From Sphingopyxis sp. MWB1 (GTDB lineage Bacteria; Pseudomonadota; Alphaproteobacteria; Sphingomonadales; Sphingomonadaceae), in assembly GCF_000763945.1 (NCBI RefSeq), contig NZ_JQFJ01000002.1, positions 2,097,501 to 2,161,500 on the forward strand: DNA of 64,000 bases. Direction: 5' to 3'. Position numbers and translations under genes: made by a program. Below, piece by piece: positions 8,450 through 17,558 of the stretch. The notes under the pieces were generated by a model. The model searched no databases and was not told where the DNA came from. It saw only the letters and a list, made by a program, of their open reading frames with translations. How positions within the stretch are numbered: position 1 is the first letter of the stretch; every line of letters starts with the position of its first letter.

Positions 8450-9421
8450 TTAGACGACCCCCTGCGATCCCAGCCAGTTCCACAGCAATTCGGGCCAGAT
8501 CGCGACGGGTAGCCCGGCAGTTTTCATCAGACCGAAGCCATGCTCGCCGCGCCCGAACCAATGCGCCTCGACCGATGCGCCGACCGCGCGCGTTGCCTGA
8601 TGCAACCGCAGGCTGTTCTCGATCTTCACCACGCTGTCGTCCTCGGCATGGAGCAGCCAGAGCGGCGGCTGGTCGGCGCGAACATTGCGGTCGGGCGAAT
8701 AAAGTCGGGTGCGTGCGGCATCGGGCGCGGGGCCGAGAAGCTTCGCGCGGCTGCCGGGATGCGCGACCTCTGCATCCATCGACACCACGGGATAGATGGC
8801 GGCGAGCGCGTCGGGGCGCGCAGACAGGCTGTCCGCCCCGCCGACTGCGTCATATGCCGCGGCATCGAACCGCGTGAGCAGGCTCGTCGCGACATGGCCG
8901 CCCGCCGAAAAGCCGCCGAAAGCGACGCGCGCGGGGTCGACCCCGTCGATGGCAGCCCGGCTGCGCACGAGCCGCACCGCGCGCTGCGCGTCGGCGAGCG
9001 GAACGTCGGCGCCATTCGCCCAGCCGTCGCCAGGGAGCCGATAGAAGAGGACATAGACGGTGACCCCGCGCGCGGTCAGCCAGCGGGCAAGCTCATAGCC
9101 CTCCTTGTCGACCACGACATAGCGATAGCCGCCGCCGGGCGCGAGGATCACCGCCGCGCCATTGGGCGTTTCCGGGCGAAAAATGTCGAGCCGCGGACGC
9201 GTGATATGCTCGAGCATGCGGTCGCTGGCTTGCGGGTCGTCGCTGCGCTGGACGGTCCGTTCGACTAGCCCCGCAGGCGGCGTAAGATGCCCCTCCGGCC
9301 AAAGCGCGATGCTCGCATCGGGGGCCAGCCCGGCGGGCCGGGTCCAGACCGCGGACGCGGCAGCGCTGGCGAAGGGCAGGGCAAGGCTGCCCGCAAGCAG
9401 CGCGCGGCGCCCGACCGTCAT
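8450..9421 (-). CDS. exported alpha/beta-hydrolase, predicted carbohydrate acetyl esterase
   Basis: Small esterase of the alpha/beta-hydrolase superfamily (BD-FAE/acetyl-xylan-esterase-like), 323 residues. A signal with GRRALLAGSLALPFASAAAS points to export, possibly by Tat. Visible catalytic features are the oxyanion loop APGGGYRYV, nucleophile GFSAGGH, Asp in HAEDDSVV and His in GEHGF. The ATG at 9421 overlaps the stop of the upstream cupin gene (ATGA), so it is the third gene of a lyase-cupin-esterase operon. A role deacetylating pectin is inferred from the operon. Confidence 0.85.
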   Translation of the reverse strand: MTVGRRALLAGSLALPFASAAASAVWTRPAGLAPDASIALWPEGHLTPPAGLVERTVQRSDDPQASDRMLEHITRPRLDIFRPETPNGAAVILAPGGGYRYVVVDKEGYELARWLTARGVTVYVLFYRLPGDGWANGADVPLADAQRAVRLVRSRAAIDGVDPARVAFGGFSAGGHVATSLLTRFDAAAYDAVGGADSLSARPDALAAIYPVVSMDAEVAHPGSRAKLLGPAPDAARTRLYSPDRNVRADQPPLWLLHAEDDSVVKIENSLRLHQATRAVGASVEAHWFGRGEHGFGLMKTAGLPVAIWPELLWNWLGSQGVV

Positions 9422-9813
9422 GGTGCGGGCTTTTCGTTCGGATAGGCGATGATCAGCACCAGTGGCTCGCTTCCGGTCTGGCGAATGCCGACCTTTGCGC
9501 CCTTGTAGAGCCACGCCGCCATCCCGTCTTTGAGTTCGGCTTCCTCGCCGTCCGAATGGACGACGCCGGTTCCTGACATGACATAATAGATTTCGTCGTG
9601 CGAAATCGGGTGAACGCCGATCGCCGCGCCGACGTGCAGCGCGCGCTTGCGAAATTCGAAGCTGCGCGGCGCGGGGACATGGTCGCTGATCCGCCACGCG
9701 GTCGACATGCCAATGGCGCCGTGCGGCGGGGCTTCCTCGCGGACTGTTTCACTTTCGTCGATGACGACCATCGCCGGGGCGGCGGCGAGCAGCAGGGCGG
9801 TGAGCGCGCTCAT
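9418..9813 (-). CDS. secreted small cupin protein
   Basis: A 131-residue single-domain cupin with an N-terminal signal (MSALTALLLAAAPAMVV). The first cupin motif is seen as GVHPISHDEIYYVMSGTG, giving candidate metal ligands two His and one Glu; the second motif (DGMAAWLYKGAKVGI) lacks an obvious His. It is translationally coupled on both sides, to the pectate lyase (ATGA at 9810-9813) and to the esterase. The cytosolic cupin KdgF opens unsaturated galacturonate, so an exported cupin locked to a lyase could act on lyase products, but similarity to KdgF is only at fold level and this function is speculative. Confidence 0.75.
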   Translation of the reverse strand: MSALTALLLAAAPAMVVIDESETVREEAPPHGAIGMSTAWRISDHVPAPRSFEFRKRALHVGAAIGVHPISHDEIYYVMSGTGVVHSDGEEAELKDGMAAWLYKGAKVGIRQTGSEPLVLIIAYPNEKPAP

Positions 9814-11204
9814 TGCGCCTGCTCCCGCGAAGCGCGGTCGCGCGCCGACAGATGCTCCTGCGGCAGCGGCGCGGTCTGCGCGGGATAGCGGCCCGATTTC
9901 GGTTCCATCGTTGCAAGGTCCCATTCGCCCTCGACGAAGGGCGCGCGGACGGCTTCCTTGACCTTGGGATAGGCGCTGACCTCGCGTTCATCGTCGATCA
10001 CTTCGCCGCGCCCTTCGGCGACGAAGAACAACACCCGGATTTCCTCTGCATCGCGCGCCCAGGGCCGCGCGCCGGCGGTGGCGAGGACCGAGGTTTCGAC
10101 CGCGCGCGACGGCAGGATGCGATAGCCCGTGGTTGGCGCAAGCGGCGCCTTGGCGCGGATCAGCTTCGCCTCGGTCTCGCCATAGCGGCCGAATTCGGGG
10201 AGCGGCTTGCCATGGCGGTCGACGTGGAGATTGTCCTTGCTATAATATTCGAGGTCGCCGTCGCCGCCGAGCATCAGGAAGGGCAGGCCCTCGTCGGTGT
10301 CATTGCCGCCGCGCATCACATTGCCGACGGCGGTGATCTGCCCCGTCACATAATCATGGCCGACCCATTCGAGGTTCATCAGGTTGTAATGCACCGCGCG
10401 GTGCTGGGGGTTATAGATCAGATTGTTGATCATCAGCGCCTGCCCGCCGCCCTTGATCAGCGGGTTGCGCTCGACATTATGCGCCCAGACATTGCGGTAA
10501 AAGACGATACCAGTGGCATTGTCGTGGATCAGCGATCCCTTGCTGTGCTCGCCCTTCGGGTGGCTCGCATCGGCCAGGCCTTCGGCGGCCAGATTGTTCG
10601 AAAAAGTGATATTGTGGCTCGTGCCCTTGCGCCATTCTTCGACCGTCTTGCCGGTGAAGCGCGGGCCCGATGCCGACATATTCTCGTCGATCGCCCACAG
10701 GAAGGTGCAATGGTCGACGATGACATTGCGCGCCGCGACGGTCGAAAAGGCGTCGGCCTCCCACCCGCTGCGCTTGGGCTGGCCGTCGACCCCGGTATAG
10801 ACGCGCAGGTGGCGGATGATCACGTCGTGCGTTTTGACGTCGATGCCGGTACGGATCAGCGTGATGCCGGGTCCGGGCGCGGTCTGCCCCGCGATCGTCA
10901 GATAGGGATGTTTGATCTCGAGCGATTCGCGGCCCATGTCGATGACGCCGCCGACCTCAAACACCACAATCCGCGGTCCGGGCGTGTCGATGGCGGCCTT
11001 GAGCGATCCGGGCCCGTCGGGGGCCAGCGTCGTTACACGGATAATCTGCCCGCCGCGCCCGCCGGGGGTGACTGCGGCCGGGCCGACGGCGCCAGGAAAG
11101 GCTGTCGCCCCATTTGCCGTCTGTGCCATGGCAGGCTCCACCAGGGTTCCGGCGCTGCTGCCCACCGCAAAAAGCAGCGCGATCATCCAGGATTTCAGGG
11201 ACAT
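9810..11204 (-). CDS. secreted pectate lyase, polysaccharide lyase family 1
   Basis: Cleaves polygalacturonate by beta-elimination to unsaturated oligouronides. The 464-residue protein has a Sec signal ending at AMA-Q (about residue 27), then a right-handed beta-helix with the characteristic ladder segments, including DAFSTVAARNVIVDHCTFLW near residues 151-170 and KGGGQALMINNLIYNP. The ATG at 11204 follows GGAGAGAGAGG. A predicted operator at 11259 lies 55 bp upstream. The gene heads the lyase-cupin-esterase operon and is divergent from the TonB receptor. Family membership is strong; fine specificity (pectate or pectin) is not determined. Confidence 0.88.
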   Translation of the reverse strand: MSLKSWMIALLFAVGSSAGTLVEPAMAQTANGATAFPGAVGPAAVTPGGRGGQIIRVTTLAPDGPGSLKAAIDTPGPRIVVFEVGGVIDMGRESLEIKHPYLTIAGQTAPGPGITLIRTGIDVKTHDVIIRHLRVYTGVDGQPKRSGWEADAFSTVAARNVIVDHCTFLWAIDENMSASGPRFTGKTVEEWRKGTSHNITFSNNLAAEGLADASHPKGEHSKGSLIHDNATGIVFYRNVWAHNVERNPLIKGGGQALMINNLIYNPQHRAVHYNLMNLEWVGHDYVTGQITAVGNVMRGGNDTDEGLPFLMLGGDGDLEYYSKDNLHVDRHGKPLPEFGRYGETEAKLIRAKAPLAPTTGYRILPSRAVETSVLATAGARPWARDAEEIRVLFFVAEGRGEVIDDEREVSAYPKVKEAVRAPFVEGEWDLATMEPKSGRYPAQTAPLPQEHLSARDRASREQAQ

Positions 11205-11258
11205 CCTCTCTCTCCAATATTGGGGTCTTGACATGTTTGTCACAATCCGCAATCTTTC

Positions 11259-11272
11259 TGACACCGGTTACC
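11259..11272. promoter_or_regulatory. predicted LacI operator 2 (TGACACCGGTTACC), pectate lyase side
   Basis: Identical over 13 bases to the site next to lacI. It is 55 bp upstream of the pectate lyase start in the 257-bp divergent region shared with the TonB receptor. A possible -35 TTGTGACA (minus strand) lies just downstream of it. Confidence 0.72.
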
Positions 11273-11404
11273 CCAATCGGTCAATGAGAATATTTTGTGG
11301 GTGAGGATGATGATCTGGCCGCGCATGTCTGGCGTCGGTTCACTCCCGCTCTCGAATTGGAAATAAGGCGGAACCTGCGGGTTCCTCTTGTTTCCTCAAC
11401 TAAA

Positions 11405-11417
11405 GTAACCGGTGTCA
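11405..11417. promoter_or_regulatory. predicted LacI operator 3 (GTAACCGGTGTCA), TonB receptor side
   Basis: The inverse orientation of the same operator: GTAACCGGTGTCA reads as TGACACCGGTTAC on the other strand. It lies 45 bp upstream of the TonB receptor start. Two operators 145 bp apart in one divergent region would permit looping by a tetrameric or paired LacI protein (inference). Confidence 0.72.
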
Positions 11418-11461
11418 TTGCTTGAAAAGCAAGCGGTGACGGCGATAAAGGGAGGATGAGG

Positions 11462-14257
11462 ATGGCTATTCATACATTGCGGGGGCTTCGCACCGTTACA
11501 CGACTGACCTGCGGCGCATCGCTCGCCGCGCTGATGGTTTCGCCCGTCTGGGCACAGGAAGGCGCCGCGCTGCCCGCGGCGCAGGCCGACGAAATTATCG
11601 TCACCGGCTTTCGCGCGTCGCTCGACAAGGCGCTCGATCAAAAGCGCGACTCGACCGCAGCGATCGATGTGATCGTCGCCGAGGATATTGCCAAATTCCC
11701 CGACCAGAATCTCGCCGAGTCGCTGCAGCGTATTCCGGGCATCTCGATCCAGCGCGACGCGGGCGAAGGCCGTGCGATCACCGTGCGCGGGCTGGGCGCG
11801 CAATTCACCCGCGTCCGCCTGAATGGCATGGAAACGATCGCGACCTCGACCGATGGCGCGGCGGCGAATCGTGACCGCGCGTTCGACTTTAACGTTTTCG
11901 CTTCGGAACTGTTCACCTCGCTGGTGGTCCACAAAACCGCATCGGCCTCGCTCGACGAAGGCTCGCTGGGCGCGGTGGTCGACCTCAACACTGGCAACCC
12001 GCTGGGCGGCAAGGAAGGGCTGACCCTCGTTGCTTCGGCGCAGGCCCGCTATAATGATCTGGCGAAGGATGTGGACCCGCGGCTCGCGGGGCTCGTCGCC
12101 TGGACCAATGCCGACCAGACCTTTGGGGTTTCGGCCTCGGTCGCCTGGGCCGATTATACGACGCTTGAACTTGGCAACAACAGCGTGCGCTGGGCTCAAT
12201 CGCCCTTCCGGCGCGTCAACGGCGTCACCTGCATGGCGGGATCGAATTTCGTCGCCAATCCGTCGCAGGCGTGTATCGACGTCGCCGAAGCCTTTCATCC
12301 GCGCATTCCGCGCTATGGTCTGGTCAGCCACGACCGCGAACGTCTGGGCGCCACCGCGTCGATCCAGTTTGCGCCGAGCGACGATACCAAAATCTCGATC
12401 GACGGTCTTTATTCGACCTTCAAGGAAACCCGTGACGAATATTGGGGCGAAGTGCTTTTGCGCTCCAACGAACGCAGCATCGACGTTTCCAACTATGTGA
12501 TCGACGGCAATAATAATCTCATCTCGGCCGACCTGAACAACGTCTATGTTCGCACCGAGCGCTATTCGCGCGAAAGCGAGACGAAATTCTACCAGCTTTC
12601 GGCGCGCCTTGAACAGCGGATCAACGACCGGCTTCAGGTGAAACTGCTGGGCGGCATGTCCAAGTCAAAAGCTGATATTCCGATCGAAACGACGCTCGCC
12701 TTCGATGATACCGACGCAACCGGCTATCGTTATGATTATTCGAACATGAAATTCCCGCTGCTCAGCTTCGGGCCGGGGATCGAGGATCCCTCCTCCTTTG
12801 TGCTCGCGGAATTTCGGGACCGTCCTTCGTTCCTGACGAACAAGTTCAAGACGTTCGCGGCTGATTTCGAGCTGGAGGTTGCCGATAATTTCGACCTTCT
12901 GGGCGGCGGCTTTTATCGTCAGTTCGATTTCGATACGGTGGGTTATCGCCGCGACAGCACCTATTGCGGCGCCTTCACCTGCGCGCCGGGAACGGGCGGC
13001 CTGCCCGTCACCCCCGACATTGCCGAGCTGTTCAAGCTGGGCAAGGCGGGCCAGCCGGCCGGAAACACAAACGCCTGGATTGTCCCCGATCTGGCGGCAG
13101 GGACCGCACTGATCGGCCTATATGATCGCGAAGCGGTGCTTCAGCAAAGCGAACAGCGGGCGGTTACCGAAAAAACCTATGGCGGCTGGTTCATGGGCGA
13201 ATTTGAAACCGAACTTGCCGGTATGCGGGTGACGGGCAATGCCGGCGTGCGCTTTGCAAAGACCGACCAGTCATCCTCGGGCTTTACCGACGGTACTTAT
13301 GTGACCGTTGATCGCAGCTATGACGACTGGCTTCCGTCCTTCAACCTCAACCTGCATCCGACGAACAATATCATCCTGCGCGGCGCCATTGCCAAGGTGA
13401 TCACGCGTCCGACGCTCGGAAATCTGACACCGGGCGGGGGGCTCGACCAGTTCAACTTCCGCATCACCTCGGGCAACCCCTTCCTCAATCCCTATCGGGC
13501 GACGACCTTCGATCTGGCGGCTGAATGGTATTTTGCTCCCGGCGCCATCGCCTCGGTCGCGCTTTTCGCCAAGGATATCGAAAGCTTCCCCATTTCGGCC
13601 TCCACGCAGGGAACCTATGCGTCGAGCGGTCTGCCGCTTTCGCTCCTGACCCCCGGCACGCCCGCCTATAATGCGGTGGTGCGCGGCGATAATCCCAGCC
13701 AGCAGTTTGAATTCCGTACCAATATCAATGGCCCGGGGGCGAAGCTGAAGGGGCTCGAGCTTTCGCTGCAACTGCCCTTCTCCGTCTTCTCCGATTCGCT
13801 GCGGCACTTCGGTGTCCTGGGCAACACCACCTTCGTGGACAGCGATGTCGATTATTCGCTGCGCGGGGCGCTCGTTTATGATCCGGCTACCAATCGCCTT
13901 CAGGCACCGCCAGAGGCTATCTACACCCAGCCGCTGCTCGGCCTGGCCAAGCGGGCGTGGAACGCCACGGCCTATTATGACGATGGCAAATTCTCCATCC
14001 GCGGGTCGGCGGCGTGGCGCAGCGGCTATAATGACGGAACCAGCGGCAATAATAATCTCTTCGAAGGCTATGGCAGCTCGTTCAACGTCGACGCCTCGAT
14101 CCGCTATGCGATTACCGAGAATATCGAAATATCGCTCGAGGGAACGAACCTGACCGATGATTATCGCTATCGCTTCACCGATTATGAAGCGAACCGCAAT
14201 TATGAGAATAATCATTATGGCCGCACCTTCCTGTTCGGCGCCCGCGTCAAAATCTGA
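11462..14257 (+). CDS. TonB-dependent outer-membrane receptor, predicted oligogalacturonide importer
   Basis: Energised outer-membrane beta-barrel, 931 residues. A Sec signal ends at VWAQ, followed by a TonB-box-like DEIIVTGF, the plug domain (PDQNLAESLQRIPGISI, then RGLGAQFTRVRLNGMET) and a long barrel ending in the expected aromatic/basic strand FLFGARVKI. It resembles the Xanthomonas/Caulobacter subclass of sugar TonB receptors. GGAGG at 11451-11455 best fits the ATG at 11462; the one at 11456 has no spacer. The operator upstream and the lyase divergent to it support a pectin-oligosaccharide substrate, which is inferred. Confidence 0.9.
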   Translation: MAIHTLRGLRTVTRLTCGASLAALMVSPVWAQEGAALPAAQADEIIVTGFRASLDKALDQKRDSTAAIDVIVAEDIAKFPDQNLAESLQRIPGISIQRDAGEGRAITVRGLGAQFTRVRLNGMETIATSTDGAAANRDRAFDFNVFASELFTSLVVHKTASASLDEGSLGAVVDLNTGNPLGGKEGLTLVASAQARYNDLAKDVDPRLAGLVAWTNADQTFGVSASVAWADYTTLELGNNSVRWAQSPFRRVNGVTCMAGSNFVANPSQACIDVAEAFHPRIPRYGLVSHDRERLGATASIQFAPSDDTKISIDGLYSTFKETRDEYWGEVLLRSNERSIDVSNYVIDGNNNLISADLNNVYVRTERYSRESETKFYQLSARLEQRINDRLQVKLLGGMSKSKADIPIETTLAFDDTDATGYRYDYSNMKFPLLSFGPGIEDPSSFVLAEFRDRPSFLTNKFKTFAADFELEVADNFDLLGGGFYRQFDFDTVGYRRDSTYCGAFTCAPGTGGLPVTPDIAELFKLGKAGQPAGNTNAWIVPDLAAGTALIGLYDREAVLQQSEQRAVTEKTYGGWFMGEFETELAGMRVTGNAGVRFAKTDQSSSGFTDGTYVTVDRSYDDWLPSFNLNLHPTNNIILRGAIAKVITRPTLGNLTPGGGLDQFNFRITSGNPFLNPYRATTFDLAAEWYFAPGAIASVALFAKDIESFPISASTQGTYASSGLPLSLLTPGTPAYNAVVRGDNPSQQFEFRTNINGPGAKLKGLELSLQLPFSVFSDSLRHFGVLGNTTFVDSDVDYSLRGALVYDPATNRLQAPPEAIYTQPLLGLAKRAWNATAYYDDGKFSIRGSAAWRSGYNDGTSGNNNLFEGYGSSFNVDASIRYAITENIEISLEGTNLTDDYRYRFTDYEANRNYENNHYGRTFLFGARVKI

Positions 14258-14280
14258 TTAAAAACCAATCCCTTGGACCT

Positions 14281-14316
14281 GCCCGGCCTTTGCTTGCAAA
14301 GGTCGGGCGTTTTCTT
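14281..14316 (+). terminator. rho-independent terminator after the TonB receptor
   Basis: Stem GCCCGGCCTTTG / CAAAGGTCGGGC with a four-base loop at 14281-14308, followed by GTTTTCTT. It lies 23 bp after the receptor stop and before the ribosome binding site of the GH43 gene, so it should attenuate read-through into that gene. Confidence 0.8.
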
Positions 14317-14338
14317 GGGACGGCACAAGGGGGGTTTT

Positions 14339-15961
14339 ATGCCAGCACGGCGCGACATGTTGAAACTGGCGGGCGCGGGCCTGCTGACGACCGGCTTTGC
14401 GCCCGCAGCCGCGCGCGCAGAGGCTGTGCCGGCAGGATCGGGCTGTATGCCTTCCTCGCTTTCGCCCCTCCAATGGGCGCGCGGGCTGGACGGGCAACGA
14501 AAAGCGGATCTGGGCGACGGGCGCTTTCTCAACCCGATCATGGCCGGCGACCATCCCGACCCCTCCATCCTTAAGGATGGCGACGATTATTATATGACCT
14601 TCTCCACCTTCGATTCCTATCCGGGGCTGGTCATCTGGCATTCGCGCGATCTGGTGAACTGGCGTCCCGTCGGCCCGGCGCTGACGCGCAATATCGGGGC
14701 GGTCTGGGCGCCCGAACTCTGCAAGCATGACGGGCGCTATTATCTCTACATCCCGACCAAGGGGCCGAACACCAGCTGGGTGATCTGGGCCGACCGGATC
14801 GAAGGACCATGGAGCGATCCGGTGGATCTTCACCTGCCCAACCATATCGACCCCGGCCATGCGGTGGGGGAGGATGGTTCGCGCTGGCTGTTCCTGTCGG
14901 GCGGCGACCGGGTGCGCCTGTCCGACGATGGCCTCAGCCGGATCGGGGAGCCCGAACATGTCTATGACCCCTGGCGCTATCCGTCGGACTGGGTGGTCGA
15001 AGGCTTTGCGCCCGAAGGGCCAAAGATTACGCGTCACGGCGATTATTTCTACATGATCACTGCTGTGGGCGGCACGGCAGGTCCGCCGACCGGGCATATG
15101 GTCATCGCCGCGCGGTCCAAATCGATCCACGGGCCGTGGGAAAATTGCCCGCATAACCCGCTCGTGCGCACGACATCGGCGAATGAAAAATGGTGGTCGC
15201 GCGGTCATGCGACTTTGGTCGAAGGGCCGGCGGGCGATTGGTGGAGCGTCTATCATGGCTATGAAAATGGCTATTGGACGCTGGGGCGTCAGGCGCTGCT
15301 CGATCCCGTCGAATGGACGGCGGATGGCTGGTTCCGCATGAAGGGCGGCGATTTGTCGCAGCCGCTGGCAAAGCCCGCGGGCGGGGTGCCGGGGCCGCAT
15401 GGCATGGCGCTTTCCGACGATTTCTCGGCGCTTGCGCTGGGCGCGAAATGGAATTTCTTTCGCCCCGCCCCCGACGAGGCGGCGCGCGCGCGGGTCGAGG
15501 AGGGCGCGCTGATATTGAAAGCGCGCGGCAAGGCGCCGGTCGATTCCTCGCCCTTGCTGCTGATCGCGGGGGATCAGGCCTATCGCTTCGAATGCGACAT
15601 TGAAATTGCGCCCGGCGGCACGGCGGGGCTGATATTATTTTATGACGACAGGCTTTACTGTGGCCTTGGCTTTGATGGCGCGCGCTTTGTCACGCATCAA
15701 TATGGCATTGAACGCGCTCGCCCGGCCAATCCCCATGGCCGCCATATGCGCATGCGCGTCACCAACGACCGGCATATTGTGACCTTCGATACCAGCGGCG
15801 ATGGCGGGAAAAGCTGGACGCGCTTTGACCGCGGCATGGAAGTGTCGGGCTATCACCATAATGTCCGCGGCGGCTTTCTGATGCTTCGCCCCGGCCTTTA
15901 TTCGGCGGGGGAGGGTGAGGCGCGTTTTCGCAATTTCACCTTCCGGGCGCTGGGGGCCTGA
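14339..15961 (+). CDS. glycoside hydrolase family 43 enzyme with C-terminal beta-sandwich domain
   Basis: Predicted exported arabinofuranosidase or xylosidase acting on pectin side chains, 540 residues. A Tat/Sec-like signal (PARRDMLKLAGAGLLTTGFAP) precedes a five-bladed propeller with the GH43 catalytic trio visible: Asp near residue 74 in GDHPDPS, Asp near 171 in NHIDPGHA and Glu near 226 in FAPEGPKI. Residues about 380-540 form a concanavalin-like sandwich with few aromatic binding residues recognisable by eye. AAGGGGGG just upstream supports the ATG at 14339. Specificity within GH43 is not resolved. Confidence 0.87.
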   Translation: MPARRDMLKLAGAGLLTTGFAPAAARAEAVPAGSGCMPSSLSPLQWARGLDGQRKADLGDGRFLNPIMAGDHPDPSILKDGDDYYMTFSTFDSYPGLVIWHSRDLVNWRPVGPALTRNIGAVWAPELCKHDGRYYLYIPTKGPNTSWVIWADRIEGPWSDPVDLHLPNHIDPGHAVGEDGSRWLFLSGGDRVRLSDDGLSRIGEPEHVYDPWRYPSDWVVEGFAPEGPKITRHGDYFYMITAVGGTAGPPTGHMVIAARSKSIHGPWENCPHNPLVRTTSANEKWWSRGHATLVEGPAGDWWSVYHGYENGYWTLGRQALLDPVEWTADGWFRMKGGDLSQPLAKPAGGVPGPHGMALSDDFSALALGAKWNFFRPAPDEAARARVEEGALILKARGKAPVDSSPLLLIAGDQAYRFECDIEIAPGGTAGLILFYDDRLYCGLGFDGARFVTHQYGIERARPANPHGRHMRMRVTNDRHIVTFDTSGDGGKSWTRFDRGMEVSGYHHNVRGGFLMLRPGLYSAGEGEARFRNFTFRALGA

Positions 15962-15970
15962 GCGCGCCCC

Positions 15971-17452
15971 CTAAAGCGTGATTCCGGATTTCCAGATGGC
16001 GATGTCGCGTTCGCCATTGGCTTCGCTGCGGCTCGGTTCGCCCGAAGCGACGGCGATGATGTGGTTGAGCAGCGCGGCAGAGACTTCGTCAAAGCCGCGC
16101 GACAGAATCTGACCGGCATCGAAATCGATCCAGCCCGCCTTGCGGCTCGCCAGCGCGCTGTTCGACGCGATCTTGATCGTGGGCGCGGGAAAGCCCAGCG
16201 GGGTGCCGCGCCCCGTGGTGAACAGGATCAGCGTCGCGCCCGCCGCCGCCAGCGCGGTGGAGGAAATGGCGTCATTGCCGGGCGCTTCGAGCAGGCTCAG
16301 CCCTGGCCTCTGCACCCGCTCGCCATAGCGCAGCACATCGGTCACGGGTGCATTGCCACCCTTTTGCACCGCGCCCAGTGACTTTTCTTCCAGCGTGGTG
16401 ATGCCGCCGGCTATATTCCCCGGGGAGGGATTATCGCTCAGCCCCTCGCCGTGGCGGAGGAAAATGGCTTTGAAGTCCCCGACCAGCGCCGCGATGGCGT
16501 CGAACACGGCCCGTGAGGCGGCGCGCTCCATCAAAAGATGTTCGGCGCCGAATATTTCGGGGATTTCGGTCAGGATGATGCTGCCTCCCGCGCCGGCCAG
16601 CGCATCGGCCATGCGCCCGACCAACGGGTTGGCGGTCAGTCCCGAAAAACCGTCCGACCCGCCGCATTTCACCCCCAGTGCCAATTCGCCGATCGGCATG
16701 TCGCTTCTTTCCGCATCGCCGCACTGTTCGGCCAGCTCGTCGATCAGCGCATGACATGCCGCTTCCTCATCGTCGCAGCTTTGCGCGGACAGGGTCCGGA
16801 TATGGGCGCGCCGCTCGGGCGGGATGGTCTCGATCAGGGCATCGAGCTGATTGCTCTCGCAGCCAAGGCCGAGGATCAGCACGCCGCCCGCATTGGGATG
16901 CTGCGCCAGCGCCGCGATCAGCGCGCGCGTATGCTGCAGATCGTCGCCCAGTTGCGAGCATCCGAACGGATGTTTGAAAGCGAATATGCCATCGACGCGC
17001 CCTGCATGGCGGCGCTGCGCGGTCCGGGCGACGCGCTCGGCGAGCGTCCCGACGCAGCCCACGGTCGGCAATATCCAGATTTCATTCCGGGTCGCCGCGC
17101 GCCCGTCGGCGCGGCGATAGCCGCGGAAATGGCGCTCGCCCGCGTCAAAGGCCATCGCCCGGCTTTGCGGGGCATAAACATAGGGGGCGTCGCCTTTCAG
17201 CGTCGAGACCAGATTATGGCTGTGGACATGCTCCCCCGGCGATATGACAGAGGTCGCGCGGCCAATGGGTGCACCATATTTAACAATGGCTTCACCGGCG
17301 GCAATGGCGCTGAGCGCTATCTTGTGGCCGGGCGCGATGGCCTGGCGGGCGGTCAGATCGAATCCGGGCAAGCGGACCGTTTCGTCCGCCGCGACCGCTT
17401 CCAGAAGGACCGCCACATTATCTTGCGGATGCAGATGCAGACAGGAAGACAT
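15971..17452 (-). CDS. uxaA: altronate dehydratase
   Basis: Iron-dependent dehydratase that converts D-altronate to KDG, the last specific step of galacturonate catabolism before KdgK. The 493-residue product has the N-terminal SAF domain (with HSHNLVSTL near residue 78) and the large UxaA domain (FRGYRRADGRAATRNEIWILPTVGC, then LALGVKCGGSDGFSG). Length and domain order match full-length UxaA. The gene is divergent from the FAH-family gene across a 106-bp region holding the perfect palindromic operator, and convergent with the GH43 gene. Confidence 0.93.
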   Translation of the reverse strand: MSSCLHLHPQDNVAVLLEAVAADETVRLPGFDLTARQAIAPGHKIALSAIAAGEAIVKYGAPIGRATSVISPGEHVHSHNLVSTLKGDAPYVYAPQSRAMAFDAGERHFRGYRRADGRAATRNEIWILPTVGCVGTLAERVARTAQRRHAGRVDGIFAFKHPFGCSQLGDDLQHTRALIAALAQHPNAGGVLILGLGCESNQLDALIETIPPERRAHIRTLSAQSCDDEEAACHALIDELAEQCGDAERSDMPIGELALGVKCGGSDGFSGLTANPLVGRMADALAGAGGSIILTEIPEIFGAEHLLMERAASRAVFDAIAALVGDFKAIFLRHGEGLSDNPSPGNIAGGITTLEEKSLGAVQKGGNAPVTDVLRYGERVQRPGLSLLEAPGNDAISSTALAAAGATLILFTTGRGTPLGFPAPTIKIASNSALASRKAGWIDFDAGQILSRGFDEVSAALLNHIIAVASGEPSRSEANGERDIAIWKSGITL

Positions 17453-17509
17453 GGGCGATCCTTTGGCGGCGTGGGCGATATGCGCTTTTGCTTGCTAAGC
17501 GCTTGCGTT

Positions 17510-17523
17510 TGACACCGGTGTCT
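17510..17523. promoter_or_regulatory. predicted LacI operator 4 (perfect palindrome GACACCGGTGTC)
   Basis: The 12 bases at 17511-17522 are a perfect palindrome and match the left half-sites of the other three operators on both arms. It lies between divergent uxaA and the FAH-family/exuT/uxaC/uxuB operon and overlaps a TTGACA hexamer at 17509-17514. It is the strongest version of the motif in the window. Confidence 0.78.
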
Positions 17524-17558
17524 TATAGGGACATTGCCGAGAGAGGGAATAGACAAAT

